DNA of 64,000 bases from Pandoraea communis. GTDB taxonomy: Bacteria > Pseudomonadota > Gammaproteobacteria > Burkholderiales > Burkholderiaceae. The notes under the pieces were generated by a model. It was not told the DNA's origin. It made no database searches and saw only the letters and a program-made list of their open reading frames with translations. The DNA lies in NCBI RefSeq assembly GCF_902459745.1, contig NZ_CABPSJ010000009.1, positions 176,156-240,155 of the forward strand, read 5' to 3'. Shown piece after piece: positions 56,880-64,000 of the stretch (its first letter is position 1; each line of letters opens with the position of its first letter). The position numbers and the translations under genes were made by a program.

Positions 56880-57782
56880 ATGGCCTACAAGACTATCGAA
56901 GACACCATCGGCAATACGCCGCTGGTGCAATTGGTGCGTTTGCCCGACGACGACATCCGCCGCCGAAACAACGTGATTCTCGGCAAGCTCGAGGGCAACA
57001 ACCCGGCGGGGTCGGTGAAAGACCGTCCGGCGCTGTCGATGATCAAGCACGCGGAATTGCGTGGCCGCATCAAACCGGGCGACACACTCATCGAAGCGAC
57101 CTCCGGCAATACCGGCATCGCGCTGGCGATGGCGGCGGCGATTCGCGGCTACAAGATGGTCCTCATCATGCCGGAAGACCTTTCTGTCGAGCGTCGTCAG
57201 AGCATGGGCGCGTATGGCGCCGAAATCATCCTGACGCCGGTCAAGGGCGGCATGGAGTACGCGCGCGATCTCGCCGAACAGATGCAGCGAGACGGCCGCG
57301 GCACCATCCTGGACCAGTTCGCCAACCCGGACAACCCGCGCGCGCACTACGAGACGACCGGCCCGGAAATCTGGCGCGATACCGAAGGGCGCATCACGCA
57401 CTTTGTCTCCGCGATGGGGACGACAGGCACGATCATGGGGGTATCGCAGTATCTGAAAGAGCAGAACGACGCCGTGCAGATCATCGGTGCCGAGCCGGCA
57501 GAAGGCTCGCGCATTCCCGGAATTCGCAAATGGCCGGAAGCGTATCTTCCCAAGATTTTCGACCGCTCACGTGTGGACCGCACGATCTCGGTGACGCAGG
57601 CGGATTCCGAAATCATGGCGCGCCGGATGGCTGCGGAAGAGGGCATTTTCTGCGGTATTTCGGCAGCCGGCGCATGCCACATCGCGCTGAATCTGGCGCG
57701 CGAAGTCGAGAACGCGACCATCGTGTTCGTCGTGTGCGATCGCGGCGATCGCTATCTGTCGACGGGCGTGTTCCCGGCGTGA
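56880..57782 (+). CDS. cysM: Cysteine synthase B (O-acetylserine sulfhydrylase)
   Basis: PLP enzyme of 300 residues that makes cysteine from O-acetylserine and sulfide or thiosulfate. The PLP lysine lies in GNNPAGSVKDRPALSMI and the phosphate-binding loop is EATSGNTGIALAMAAAIRG; ISAAGACHIALNLA is the CysM-type C-terminal segment. It is 118 bases after the ComEA-like gene. It uses the sulfide made by the sulfate pathway whose first genes lie at 9564-13644. Confidence 0.94.
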   Translation: MAYKTIEDTIGNTPLVQLVRLPDDDIRRRNNVILGKLEGNNPAGSVKDRPALSMIKHAELRGRIKPGDTLIEATSGNTGIALAMAAAIRGYKMVLIMPEDLSVERRQSMGAYGAEIILTPVKGGMEYARDLAEQMQRDGRGTILDQFANPDNPRAHYETTGPEIWRDTEGRITHFVSAMGTTGTIMGVSQYLKEQNDAVQIIGAEPAEGSRIPGIRKWPEAYLPKIFDRSRVDRTISVTQADSEIMARRMAAEEGIFCGISAAGACHIALNLAREVENATIVFVVCDRGDRYLSTGVFPA

Positions 57783-57830
57783 TGTGCGGCGGTGCCCTGC
57801 ACCGCCTCCCCAGCGCGGGAGACACAACGA

Positions 57831-57856
57831 AAACGGGACCCAAGGGTCCCGTTTTT
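57831..57856. terminator. Intrinsic terminator between cysM and mltB
   Basis: A 10-base-pair stem (AAACGGGACC / GGTCCCGTTT) with a CAAG loop and a T run. It lies between convergent genes. Confidence 0.87.
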
Positions 57857-57884
57857 CATGGTGAACGACCACGCAGCCCCGGTA

Positions 57885-59123
57885 TTACGGGGCGCGCGCC
57901 GCCTTGATTGCGTCGGCCAGGTCGTACACCGACATCGCGTAGAAGAAGCTGCGGTTGTAGCGCGTGAGCACGTAGAAGTTGTTCAGTCCCATACGGTACT
58001 GCGTGGCCTGTCCCGGCGTGGGCAGATCGACGATAAGCACCGGCGTGTCGCGCGAGGCCCCTACGTCGAGCCGTGGCTCGTTCATCAGCATGCCGGCCTT
58101 GATGAAGTCGCCGAGCTTCCAGTGCGGCTCGGGCTGCCCGTCGGCGCCGGCTTCCGCCAGCCCCTGACTGCCGCGATCGGCGGCGATGTTCCAGACGACC
58201 GGCTGTCCTGGCTGCCAACCGTGCTGTTTGAGGAAATTGGCGACGCTGCCGATGGCATCCGCCACATCCGTCGTCAGATTGATCTTGCCGTCGCCGGTGT
58301 AATCGACGGCGTAGTTGCGGATCGAGGACGGCATGAACTGCGGAATGCCGATGGCACCCGCGTACGACCCGTAGACGCTGAACGGATCGACGCCGCGCTC
58401 GCGTGCATAGAGCAGCAGGTTTTCCAGCTCATTGCGAAACAGCGCCATGCGCTCCGAACGGTTGCGTGCGGGCGGATAGTCGAACGCGAGCGTGGTGAGC
58501 GCGTCGATGGTGCGGAAGTTGCCCATGTTGCGCCCGTAGATCGTCTCTACGCCGATGATGGCGACGATGATCTCCTCGGGCACACCGTACTGCTTCGCCG
58601 CGCGCGCGAGCGTAGCGGCGTTCTGGTTCCAGAAGCGCACACCGCCATTGATGCGCGTGTTGTCGAGAAAATTCCTCTCGTACTTGATCCAGTTCTTCTG
58701 GCCGGGGGTGGCGGGCGGTGCGGCCAGACGTGCGGCCGTCTGCGAGAACACTACGCGCGAGAAGACTCGCTGCAACTCGGCGCGATCGAAACCGTCGCGT
58801 GCCACGATGTCGTTGATGAACGCATCGACCTCGGGGTTTGCCGCATAGCGTTGCGGCACGACCTCTTCTTCGAACTCCGCTTGCGCGACTTGCTTCGCTC
58901 GCGTTTGCGCGTGCGTGCCGGTCGCCGTCAGCGCGAAGGCACCGACGCATAGCGCAACGCCGAGCGCGCGAACCGGGCGAGACAGGCGCCAAAGGCGCGT
59001 CGTGTCGGAGGGCTTGCGGAGGGTGGCCGGGAGATAACGGCTAGTGCGGCCAGTGTCCGGTCGATGAGTGAGGCGCGAGAGCGCCAGCGGGAGCAAGTCG
59101 TACATCCGTACCGGTGATGTCAT
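57885..59123 (-). CDS. mltB: Lytic murein transglycosylase B
   Basis: Peptidoglycan-cleaving enzyme of 412 residues. The catalytic glutamate lies in IIGVETIYGRNMGNFRTIDA; AGAIGIPQFMPSSIRNYAVD is the MltB-type substrate motif, and RNYAVDYTGDGKINL precedes the second half. A hydrophobic segment at about residues 52-72 (LGVALCVGAFALTATGTHAQ) looks like the true signal peptide, so the real start is probably downstream of ATG 59123 (for example a TTG or GTG). It is divergent from the deacetylase-family gene. Confidence 0.9.
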   Translation of the reverse strand: MTSPVRMYDLLPLALSRLTHRPDTGRTSRYLPATLRKPSDTTRLWRLSRPVRALGVALCVGAFALTATGTHAQTRAKQVAQAEFEEEVVPQRYAANPEVDAFINDIVARDGFDRAELQRVFSRVVFSQTAARLAAPPATPGQKNWIKYERNFLDNTRINGGVRFWNQNAATLARAAKQYGVPEEIIVAIIGVETIYGRNMGNFRTIDALTTLAFDYPPARNRSERMALFRNELENLLLYARERGVDPFSVYGSYAGAIGIPQFMPSSIRNYAVDYTGDGKINLTTDVADAIGSVANFLKQHGWQPGQPVVWNIAADRGSQGLAEAGADGQPEPHWKLGDFIKAGMLMNEPRLDVGASRDTPVLIVDLPTPGQATQYRMGLNNFYVLTRYNRSFFYAMSVYDLADAIKAARAP

Positions 59124-59551
59124 GCTGTCTGTCAGGCCTGTATGAAGTCCGAATGCGAGGCGGCCGTAGGGGCCGTCGTCGCGTTAGTCGCGTTGATGCG
59201 CTTGTCGGCGAGTATCGAAGCGATTCGACACGCGGTTCAGACTAGAGCGTCAACCATTCATGCCAGTTCCTGCCGTCCCGAATTTCAGGAGAACGGCGCT
59301 TACCGGCTGACACGGGTCTGCTGGGAGACTGCTCGGCAGTATAACCGAGTGCACCTGTGATACCTTAAGGCCTGTGCACTGTCCGTGACAGTGTTCAGGG
59401 GGATGCCGGCCATCGGCACGTGTGTGCCAGTGCAGTGCGGCACCGTGAGCCAGGCGCCACGCCCGGCCGCTACCGGACGTGGAGACCACGGCGCGGCGGG
59501 CATTCTCCGCCCGTCCCAATATAACGATTCGAAGCGATAGGCGACACACGA
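59124..59551. promoter_or_regulatory. Divergent mltB/deacetylase control region with a dyad
   Basis: This 428-base gap has no supported gene. A perfect dyad, CACTGTC (59377-59383) / GACAGTG (59387-59393), with a 3-base centre lies in the middle, and GTGCAC occurs at 59349 and again at 59374. These may be operators. Promoter elements were not identified. Confidence 0.35.
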
Positions 59552-60475
59552 ATGGCTACCGGGTTTTATACGCACCCCGATTGCATCCGTCACGAGATGG
59601 GAGAGTGGCATCCGGAATGTCCCGAGCGGCTGCGCGCCATCGAGGACCAACTGATCGCCGGACGTATCGACGGTTTGCTGGAGCGCCGCGAAGCGCCTGC
59701 CGCTGACGAGGCGAGTCTGCGGCTCGTGCACACGCAGGCTCACATCGACTTCATTCGAGACAACATTCCCGAATCGGGCTATTTCCCGATCGACCCCGAC
59801 ACGTTGCTCAATCCGTATTCGTGGCGTGCGGCCACCCGCGCGGCGGGGGCGGCGATTGCTGCGACCGATGCCGTCATTCGTGGCGAACTCGAGAATGCCT
59901 TTTGCAGCGTGCGTCCGCCGGGCCACCACGCGACACCCACGCGTGCGATGGGCTTCTGTCTGTTCAACAACGTTGCGATTGCCGCCGCCCATGCGCTGGA
60001 AGTGCACGGGCTCTCGCGCGTGGCAATCGTCGACTTCGACGTGCACCACGGCAACGGCACCGAAGCCGCATTCGCCAACGACGACCGCGTGCTGATGTGC
60101 GGCATTTTCCAGCACCCGTTCTATCCGTTTTCCGGGGCGGTCGATCCGGCCCCGAACATGCTCAACATCCCGCTCTCCGCCCGTACGTCCGGTATGCAGG
60201 CGCGCGAGGCCATCGACTACGGATGGCTGGGCCAGCTCGAAGCGTTCCGTCCGGAAATGATCTTCTTCTCGGCAGGCTTCGATGCGCACCGCGAAGACGA
60301 TCTCGGCAATCTCGGACTGACCGAAGCGGACTTCATGTGGATCACCGAGCGCGTCAAAGCGGTGGCGGATCGTCATTCGAAGGGGCGTATCGTGAGCTGC
60401 CTCGAAGGCGGCTACAACCTCTCAGCGCTTGGCCGCAGTGTCGTGGCGCACCTGAGGGTGCTCGCCGACGTTTGA
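59552..60475 (+). CDS. Histone-deacetylase-family amidohydrolase
   Basis: Zinc amidohydrolase of 307 residues of the bacterial HDAC/acetylpolyamine amidohydrolase group. RPPGHHATPTRAMGFCLFNN carries the catalytic histidines, and the zinc ligands lie in VDFDVHHGNGTEAAF (Asp, His) and FFSAGFDAHREDDLGN (Asp). Substrate may be acetylated polyamine, lysine or another amide; the sequence does not tell. It is followed 59 bases later by an enoyl-CoA hydratase homologue. Confidence 0.9.
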   Translation: MATGFYTHPDCIRHEMGEWHPECPERLRAIEDQLIAGRIDGLLERREAPAADEASLRLVHTQAHIDFIRDNIPESGYFPIDPDTLLNPYSWRAATRAAGAAIAATDAVIRGELENAFCSVRPPGHHATPTRAMGFCLFNNVAIAAAHALEVHGLSRVAIVDFDVHHGNGTEAAFANDDRVLMCGIFQHPFYPFSGAVDPAPNMLNIPLSARTSGMQAREAIDYGWLGQLEAFRPEMIFFSAGFDAHREDDLGNLGLTEADFMWITERVKAVADRHSKGRIVSCLEGGYNLSALGRSVVAHLRVLADV

Positions 60476-60534
60476 CGTTGCGCGCTTGACCCATATGCGA
60501 TGCCGCGCGTTCAGACGCGGCGCAGGAGGCGAAG

Positions 60535-61359
60535 ATGACGGCATCCGAATCCGCGGCCGCAACGGCTGAACCCTGTGTCCTGGTCACGCGCGGCGAGGGC
60601 GAACTTGCCGGTGTGGTCACACTCACGCTGAATCGTCCACGTCATTTCAATGCGCTCAGCGAAGCGGTGCTCGACACGCTGCAACGCGCGCTCGACGACA
60701 CGGCTCGCGACGCTACCGCGCGTGTGGTGGTGCTCGCGGCTGCCGGCCCGGCGTTTTGTGCGGGGCACGACCTCAAGGAGATGCGCGCCGAGCCGTCGCT
60801 CGACTACTACCGCACGTTGTTCAATCAATGCACGCGCGTGATGCTGACGATGCAGCGCATGCCGCAACCGGTGATTGCGCGGGTGCACGGCATCGCAACG
60901 GCCGCAGGGTGTCAACTGGTTGCCATGTGCGATCTGGCCGTCGCTGCGTCGACGGCGCGCTTCGCTGTCTCCGGCATCAACGTCGGCCTGTTCTGCGCGA
61001 CGCCGGGTGTCGCGCTCTCGCGCAATCTCACACGCAAGCAGGCGATGGAGATGTTGCTCACGGGCGAATTCATCGACGCGCAGACGGCTCGCGAGCGTGG
61101 TCTCGTCAACCGTGTGGTCGCGATGGCGCAATTGGACGCGGAAGTGGCGGCGCTGTGCCGTTCGATTCTGGCCAAGCCCGCGGCAGCGGTGGCCGCTGGC
61201 AAGGGGTTGTTCTACCGGCAGGCCGAGACGGGCATCGAAGCGGCCTATCAGATGGCCGGGCAGACGATGGCCTGCAACATGATGGACGCGTGTGCGCTCG
61301 AAGGCGTGCAGGCGTTCATCGAGAAGCGCGCGCCCGACTGGGCGAAGCCGTCCGTCTGA
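60535..61359 (+). CDS. Enoyl-CoA hydratase/isomerase-family protein (ECHDC3-like)
   Basis: Crotonase-fold protein of 274 residues. The oxyanion-hole segment is FCAGHDLKEMRAEPSLDYY and the second motif HGIATAAGCQLVAMCDLAVA. At both positions where true hydratases carry catalytic glutamates this protein has other residues (Gln in AAGCQLVA and none in TPGVALSRNL), so hydratase activity is doubtful. GAGGCGAAG precedes ATG 60535. The role is unknown. Confidence 0.87.
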   Translation: MTASESAAATAEPCVLVTRGEGELAGVVTLTLNRPRHFNALSEAVLDTLQRALDDTARDATARVVVLAAAGPAFCAGHDLKEMRAEPSLDYYRTLFNQCTRVMLTMQRMPQPVIARVHGIATAAGCQLVAMCDLAVAASTARFAVSGINVGLFCATPGVALSRNLTRKQAMEMLLTGEFIDAQTARERGLVNRVVAMAQLDAEVAALCRSILAKPAAAVAAGKGLFYRQAETGIEAAYQMAGQTMACNMMDACALEGVQAFIEKRAPDWAKPSV

Positions 61360-61401
61360 AGACGGGTAACGTTCGCGCGCTGATGGCGGGCTTTCCCCGC
61401 G

Positions 61402-62175
61402 CTACCACTGCTTTTCAAGCACGAGCGGCCCTGGTGTGGCGGTACGGCTCACCGCATAGCCTTTGTCGGTAAACCAGGCGCGCAACTCCTTGACCATATC
61501 CGGGTTGCCGCACACCATGATGCGCGATGTGGCCGAGTCGAGCGTTGCGCCCATCGCTTTCTCCAGTTCTCCCGACGCGAGCAGCGACGTGATGCGTCCG
61601 TCAAGCGCTTCCAGCGTTTGCTCCCGCGTCACGCTCACTGCGAAGTGAAGCTTTTCGACAAGCGAGGGATCGATGTCGGGATGCGAGAAATGCCGTAATT
61701 CTTCGTAGTAAGCGAGGTCGCGTGCCCATCGCACGCTGTGCACGACGAAGATGCGTTTGAAGCGCTTCCAGACGGCCGGATCGCGCAGGATCGACACGAA
61801 CGGTGCGAGGCCGGTGCCCGTGGCGAGCAGCCAGAGGTCTTCGCCGCCCGTGAATCGGTCGAGCGTCAGGAAACCGTAGGCGGTGTGATCCACGAACAAC
61901 TCGTCGCCGACTTTGAGTTGCGACAGGCGTGGCGTCAATTTCCCTTCGGGAATCGTAATTGCGTAGAACTCCAATGTATCTTCGGCGGGAGAGCTGACTA
62001 GGGAAAAGGCCCGCCAGATGAGTTCTCCGTCGTCGCCAGGAAGCCCCACTCGCACGAACTGCCCTGCCGTGAATTGCAGACCGGCGGGGCGCGTGGTCTT
62101 GATGCTGAAGATCGTCGGCGTCCAGAAATGCATGCCGGTGACCGTTTGCGGCGAGTATTTCATCTGCGCTTGCAT
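61402..62175 (-). CDS. fpr: Ferredoxin--NADP reductase
   Basis: FAD enzyme of 257 residues that passes electrons between NADPH and ferredoxin or flavodoxin. The FAD site is FSLVSSPAEDTLEFYAITIP after a RAFS-type motif (IWRAFSLVSS), and NADP binding is in LLATGTGLAPFVSIL. The short C-terminal end (LVLEKQW) is the subclass I form found in many proteobacteria. ATG 62175 is preferred, with GAGGAG 9 bases before; the longer frame starts at TTG 62193. Confidence 0.92.
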   Translation of the reverse strand: MQAQMKYSPQTVTGMHFWTPTIFSIKTTRPAGLQFTAGQFVRVGLPGDDGELIWRAFSLVSSPAEDTLEFYAITIPEGKLTPRLSQLKVGDELFVDHTAYGFLTLDRFTGGEDLWLLATGTGLAPFVSILRDPAVWKRFKRIFVVHSVRWARDLAYYEELRHFSHPDIDPSLVEKLHFAVSVTREQTLEALDGRITSLLASGELEKAMGATLDSATSRIMVCGNPDMVKELRAWFTDKGYAVSRTATPGPLVLEKQW

Positions 62176-62301
62176 GCCGGAGGCTCCTCGCAATTCACAC
62201 GAGTTCAGTGTAACGCGCAGCGGGGAATTGCGTGATGAGACCCTGTTCGCATGCAGGGTTCCTGCGTGCTCGTTTCCTCGACGGCGTGGGGCGCTTACCG
62301 T

Positions 62302-63216
62302 TCAGATGCTATCGTGGGCGCCCAATGCAGGTTGGGGCGATTGCGCCGACGGTGCCGCAGGCGTGCCGGGCAGGTGTTGCAGCAGCCACTGTGTCAGTTC
62401 GTCGATGACCTTCTGGCGACCGATGTCATTGAGCGTTTCATGAAAGTGCCCGGGATAGAGGCGAAGCGTCTTGTCTTGCGAACCGGCATTGCCATGGAAT
62501 TGCTCGCTCGCCCACGGCGCGGTGAGTCTGTCGGCGGTGCCATGAAAGATGTAGAGCGGCAGGTGCAACGCATGGGCATTGGCGTGAATCCGTGCCATCG
62601 CGTCGAGCAGTTCTGCGGCGGTGCGAGCCGGCGTGCCGCGATAGGCGTTGAGCGGATCCTTTTTCGCCGCCGCTACGACCGCTTCGTCGCGCGCGATCAG
62701 CGCGGGATCGATCTTGAAGACGGGTACCTTCGGCAGCCAGCGAGATACCCAACGTCCGGCTGTCGCCATCCACGGTGCAACGGGTTCTCCAGGCGCGAGC
62801 GCCGGGCTGCTCAGTATCAGCGCGCGCACATTTGCCGGCGCCCGCGTGATGGCGAACAACGCCGCGATAGCGCCCCCCATGCTGTGACCGAGCAGGAAGA
62901 GCGGTGTTGGGCCGAATGTGGTGCGTATGTGCGTGAGGAAGATCTCCGTGTCGTCGAGGTACTCGTCGAAACGTTTGACGAAGACCCGCGGGCCACCGGA
63001 GCGTCCGTGCCCGCGCAGATCGTAAGCGACGGTGGCGATGCCATAGGCGGCGAAGTGTTCGGCGAGCCGCGCGTAACGCCCGCCGTGTTCTCCCATCCCG
63101 TGAACGATGGCGACGACCGCTCGCAGCGGCTCGCCGCCGGTGTCCGGCTGCCAGCGATGCACGTGCAGGGAAAGGCCGTCGCAGGCCTGCAGATGCGATT
63201 CCGAATAGGTGATCAT
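62302..63216 (-). CDS. Alpha/beta hydrolase, monoacylglycerol-lipase type
   Basis: Serine hydrolase of 304 residues. The nucleophile elbow is LFLLGHSMGGAIAALFA (GxSxG), the oxyanion region VAIVHGMGEHGGRYARLAEH, and YIFHGTADRLTAPWAS and PGHFHETLND supply the Asp and His of the triad. The HGMGEH motif and VAYDLRGHGRSGG are those of monoacylglycerol lipases and lysophospholipases. The C-terminus has a Pro/Ala-rich tail. The gene is monocistronic; GAGGAG precedes the start. Confidence 0.88.
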   Translation of the reverse strand: MITYSESHLQACDGLSLHVHRWQPDTGGEPLRAVVAIVHGMGEHGGRYARLAEHFAAYGIATVAYDLRGHGRSGGPRVFVKRFDEYLDDTEIFLTHIRTTFGPTPLFLLGHSMGGAIAALFAITRAPANVRALILSSPALAPGEPVAPWMATAGRWVSRWLPKVPVFKIDPALIARDEAVVAAAKKDPLNAYRGTPARTAAELLDAMARIHANAHALHLPLYIFHGTADRLTAPWASEQFHGNAGSQDKTLRLYPGHFHETLNDIGRQKVIDELTQWLLQHLPGTPAAPSAQSPQPALGAHDSI

Positions 63217-63587
63217 GTCTCCTCCTGGCGCGCCGGCGGGTGGCCGTCATGCATGCAACGGCACTGCGATTATCGGGTGCGCCATTCGATCATAGTCGCC
63301 CGTGCGACGGGGTGATTTCTCTAGAGGAAATGCACCACAAGGGTACTGGCTGTGCGTCATGATTTGCATAAAAATAGCACGATCGTTCGAGGCTGGGCAA
63401 ACATGCATAGGCATGTATCTGCCGGGTTCCGGCGCCGCTATCGCGGCGAGGATCCTGCATTCGTGGCAAGTCGACAGGACATCCTTAAGATTCGCCACAA
63501 AATGCCGCAAATATGCAACGAATGCGTCATTTGCCGTGTGGTTATAATGTCAGCGGATTGACGTTAACGTAACTTTGGAGCGAGTTC
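63217..63587. promoter_or_regulatory. Promoter region of etfB and the hydrolase gene
   Basis: This 371-base gap has no supported gene. A consensus -10 TATAAT lies at 63543-63548, 40 bases before the etfB start; no good -35 lies 16-18 bases upstream. Nothing else stands out. Confidence 0.5.
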
Positions 63588-64000
63588 ATGAAGATCCTGG
63601 TACCGGTCAAACGGGTAGTGGATTACAACGTAAAGGTTCGCGTGAAGAGCGACGGCAGTGGCGTCGACATCGCGAACGTGAAGATGTCGATGAATCCGTT
63701 CGACGAAATCGCGGTGGAAGAAGCGGTGCGTCTGAAGGAAGCGGGCGTGGCGACGGAGGTGATCGCGGTGTCGGCGGGCGTTGCGCAAGCGCAGGAGACA
63801 CTGCGCACGGCGCTGGCCATCGGCGCGGATCGCGCGATTCTGATCGAATCGGATGAAGAACTGCAACCGCTGGCTGTGGCCAAGTTGCTCAAGGCGGTGG
63901 TGGACAAGGAGCAGCCGCAACTGGTGATCCTGGGCAAGCAGGCGATCGACGACGACTCGAATCAAACCGGTCAGATGCTCGCGGCGCTGGCGAAGCTGCC
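63588..64000 (+). CDS. etfB: Electron transfer flavoprotein subunit beta, N-terminal part (cut by window edge)
   Basis: The visible 137 residues begin [20 protein letters not shown] and continue [20 protein letters not shown] and [10 protein letters not shown], with the AMP-binding region [23 protein letters not shown] carries electrons from acyl-CoA dehydrogenases to the ETF-quinone reductase. GGAG lies 8 bases before ATG 63588. The etfA gene should follow beyond the edge. Confidence 0.95.
   Translation, partial: MKILVPVKRVVDYNVKVRVKSDGSGVDIANVKMSMNPFDEIAVEEAVRLKEAGVATEVIAVSAGVAQAQETLRTALAIGADRAILIESDEELQPLAVAKLLKAVVDKEQPQLVILGKQAIDDDSNQTGQMLAALAKL

Overview
The window is GC-rich chromosomal DNA from a beta-proteobacterium of the Burkholderiaceae. 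The run gyrA-serC-pheA-tyrA-aroA-cmk-rpsA-ihfB-lapA-lapB-ugd-hldA-hldD is the classic Burkholderiales core order. Pandoraea is my best guess at genus, from general resemblance only; no search was possible.

Region 1 (1-5546): a divergent pair of flavoprotein genes with an AraC-type regulator is followed by a decayed island (about 2392-5461) that ends at the 3' end of a tRNA-Leu(CAA) gene. The island holds a frameshifted phage tail-type remnant, a secreted pectinacetylesterase/Notum-like hydrolase, the 5' part of a group IIC intron next to a hairpin, and an IS4-type transposase scrap. Region 2 (5667-7728): a 3-hydroxyisobutyrate-type dehydrogenase and a branched-chain-type periplasmic binding protein. 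Region 3 (8118-14432): assimilatory sulfate reduction under divergent CysB: a TauE-type permease, cysH (APS reductase type), cysD, cysN and the sirohaem/cobalamin methyltransferase gene. CbiX follows in convergent orientation.

Region 4 (14544-26210): lptF/lptG (LPS export) diverge from pepA-holC-DUF2486; then a small cytochrome c, two different dihydroxy-acid dehydratases with a divergent LysR regulator, and lgt. Region 5 (26301-34389) is a complete malonate catabolic locus: a GntR/FCD regulator, a TRAP transporter, malonyl-CoA decarboxylase with an unusual GDK repeat, an enoyl-CoA hydratase-like enzyme and malonyl-CoA synthetase. Uptake, activation and decarboxylation to acetyl-CoA are therefore linked.

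Region 6 (34547-37756): SIMPL, EVE, ferritin-like di-iron and OmpA-like proteins. Region 7 (38168-50680): gyrA, a DUF2059 protein, the serine/aromatic amino-acid cluster, a Fur-box-preceded mntH on the opposite strand, cmk, rpsA and ihfB. Region 8 (50921-55859): LPS control and synthesis (lapAB, ugd, hldA, hldD). Region 9 (56015-64000): a ComEA-like helix-hairpin-helix protein, cysM, mltB, a histone-deacetylase-family amidohydrolase, an enoyl-CoA hydratase homologue, ferredoxin-NADP reductase, an alpha/beta hydrolase and the start of etfB.

Most of the window is ordinary core genome. The parts that merit a second look are the tRNA-Leu island with its intron fragment, the hairpin just ahead of serC, the GDK tract in malonyl-CoA decarboxylase, the Ala83-Ser84 pair in GyrA, and the sulfate operon without cysI. 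No convincing wholly new system was seen.
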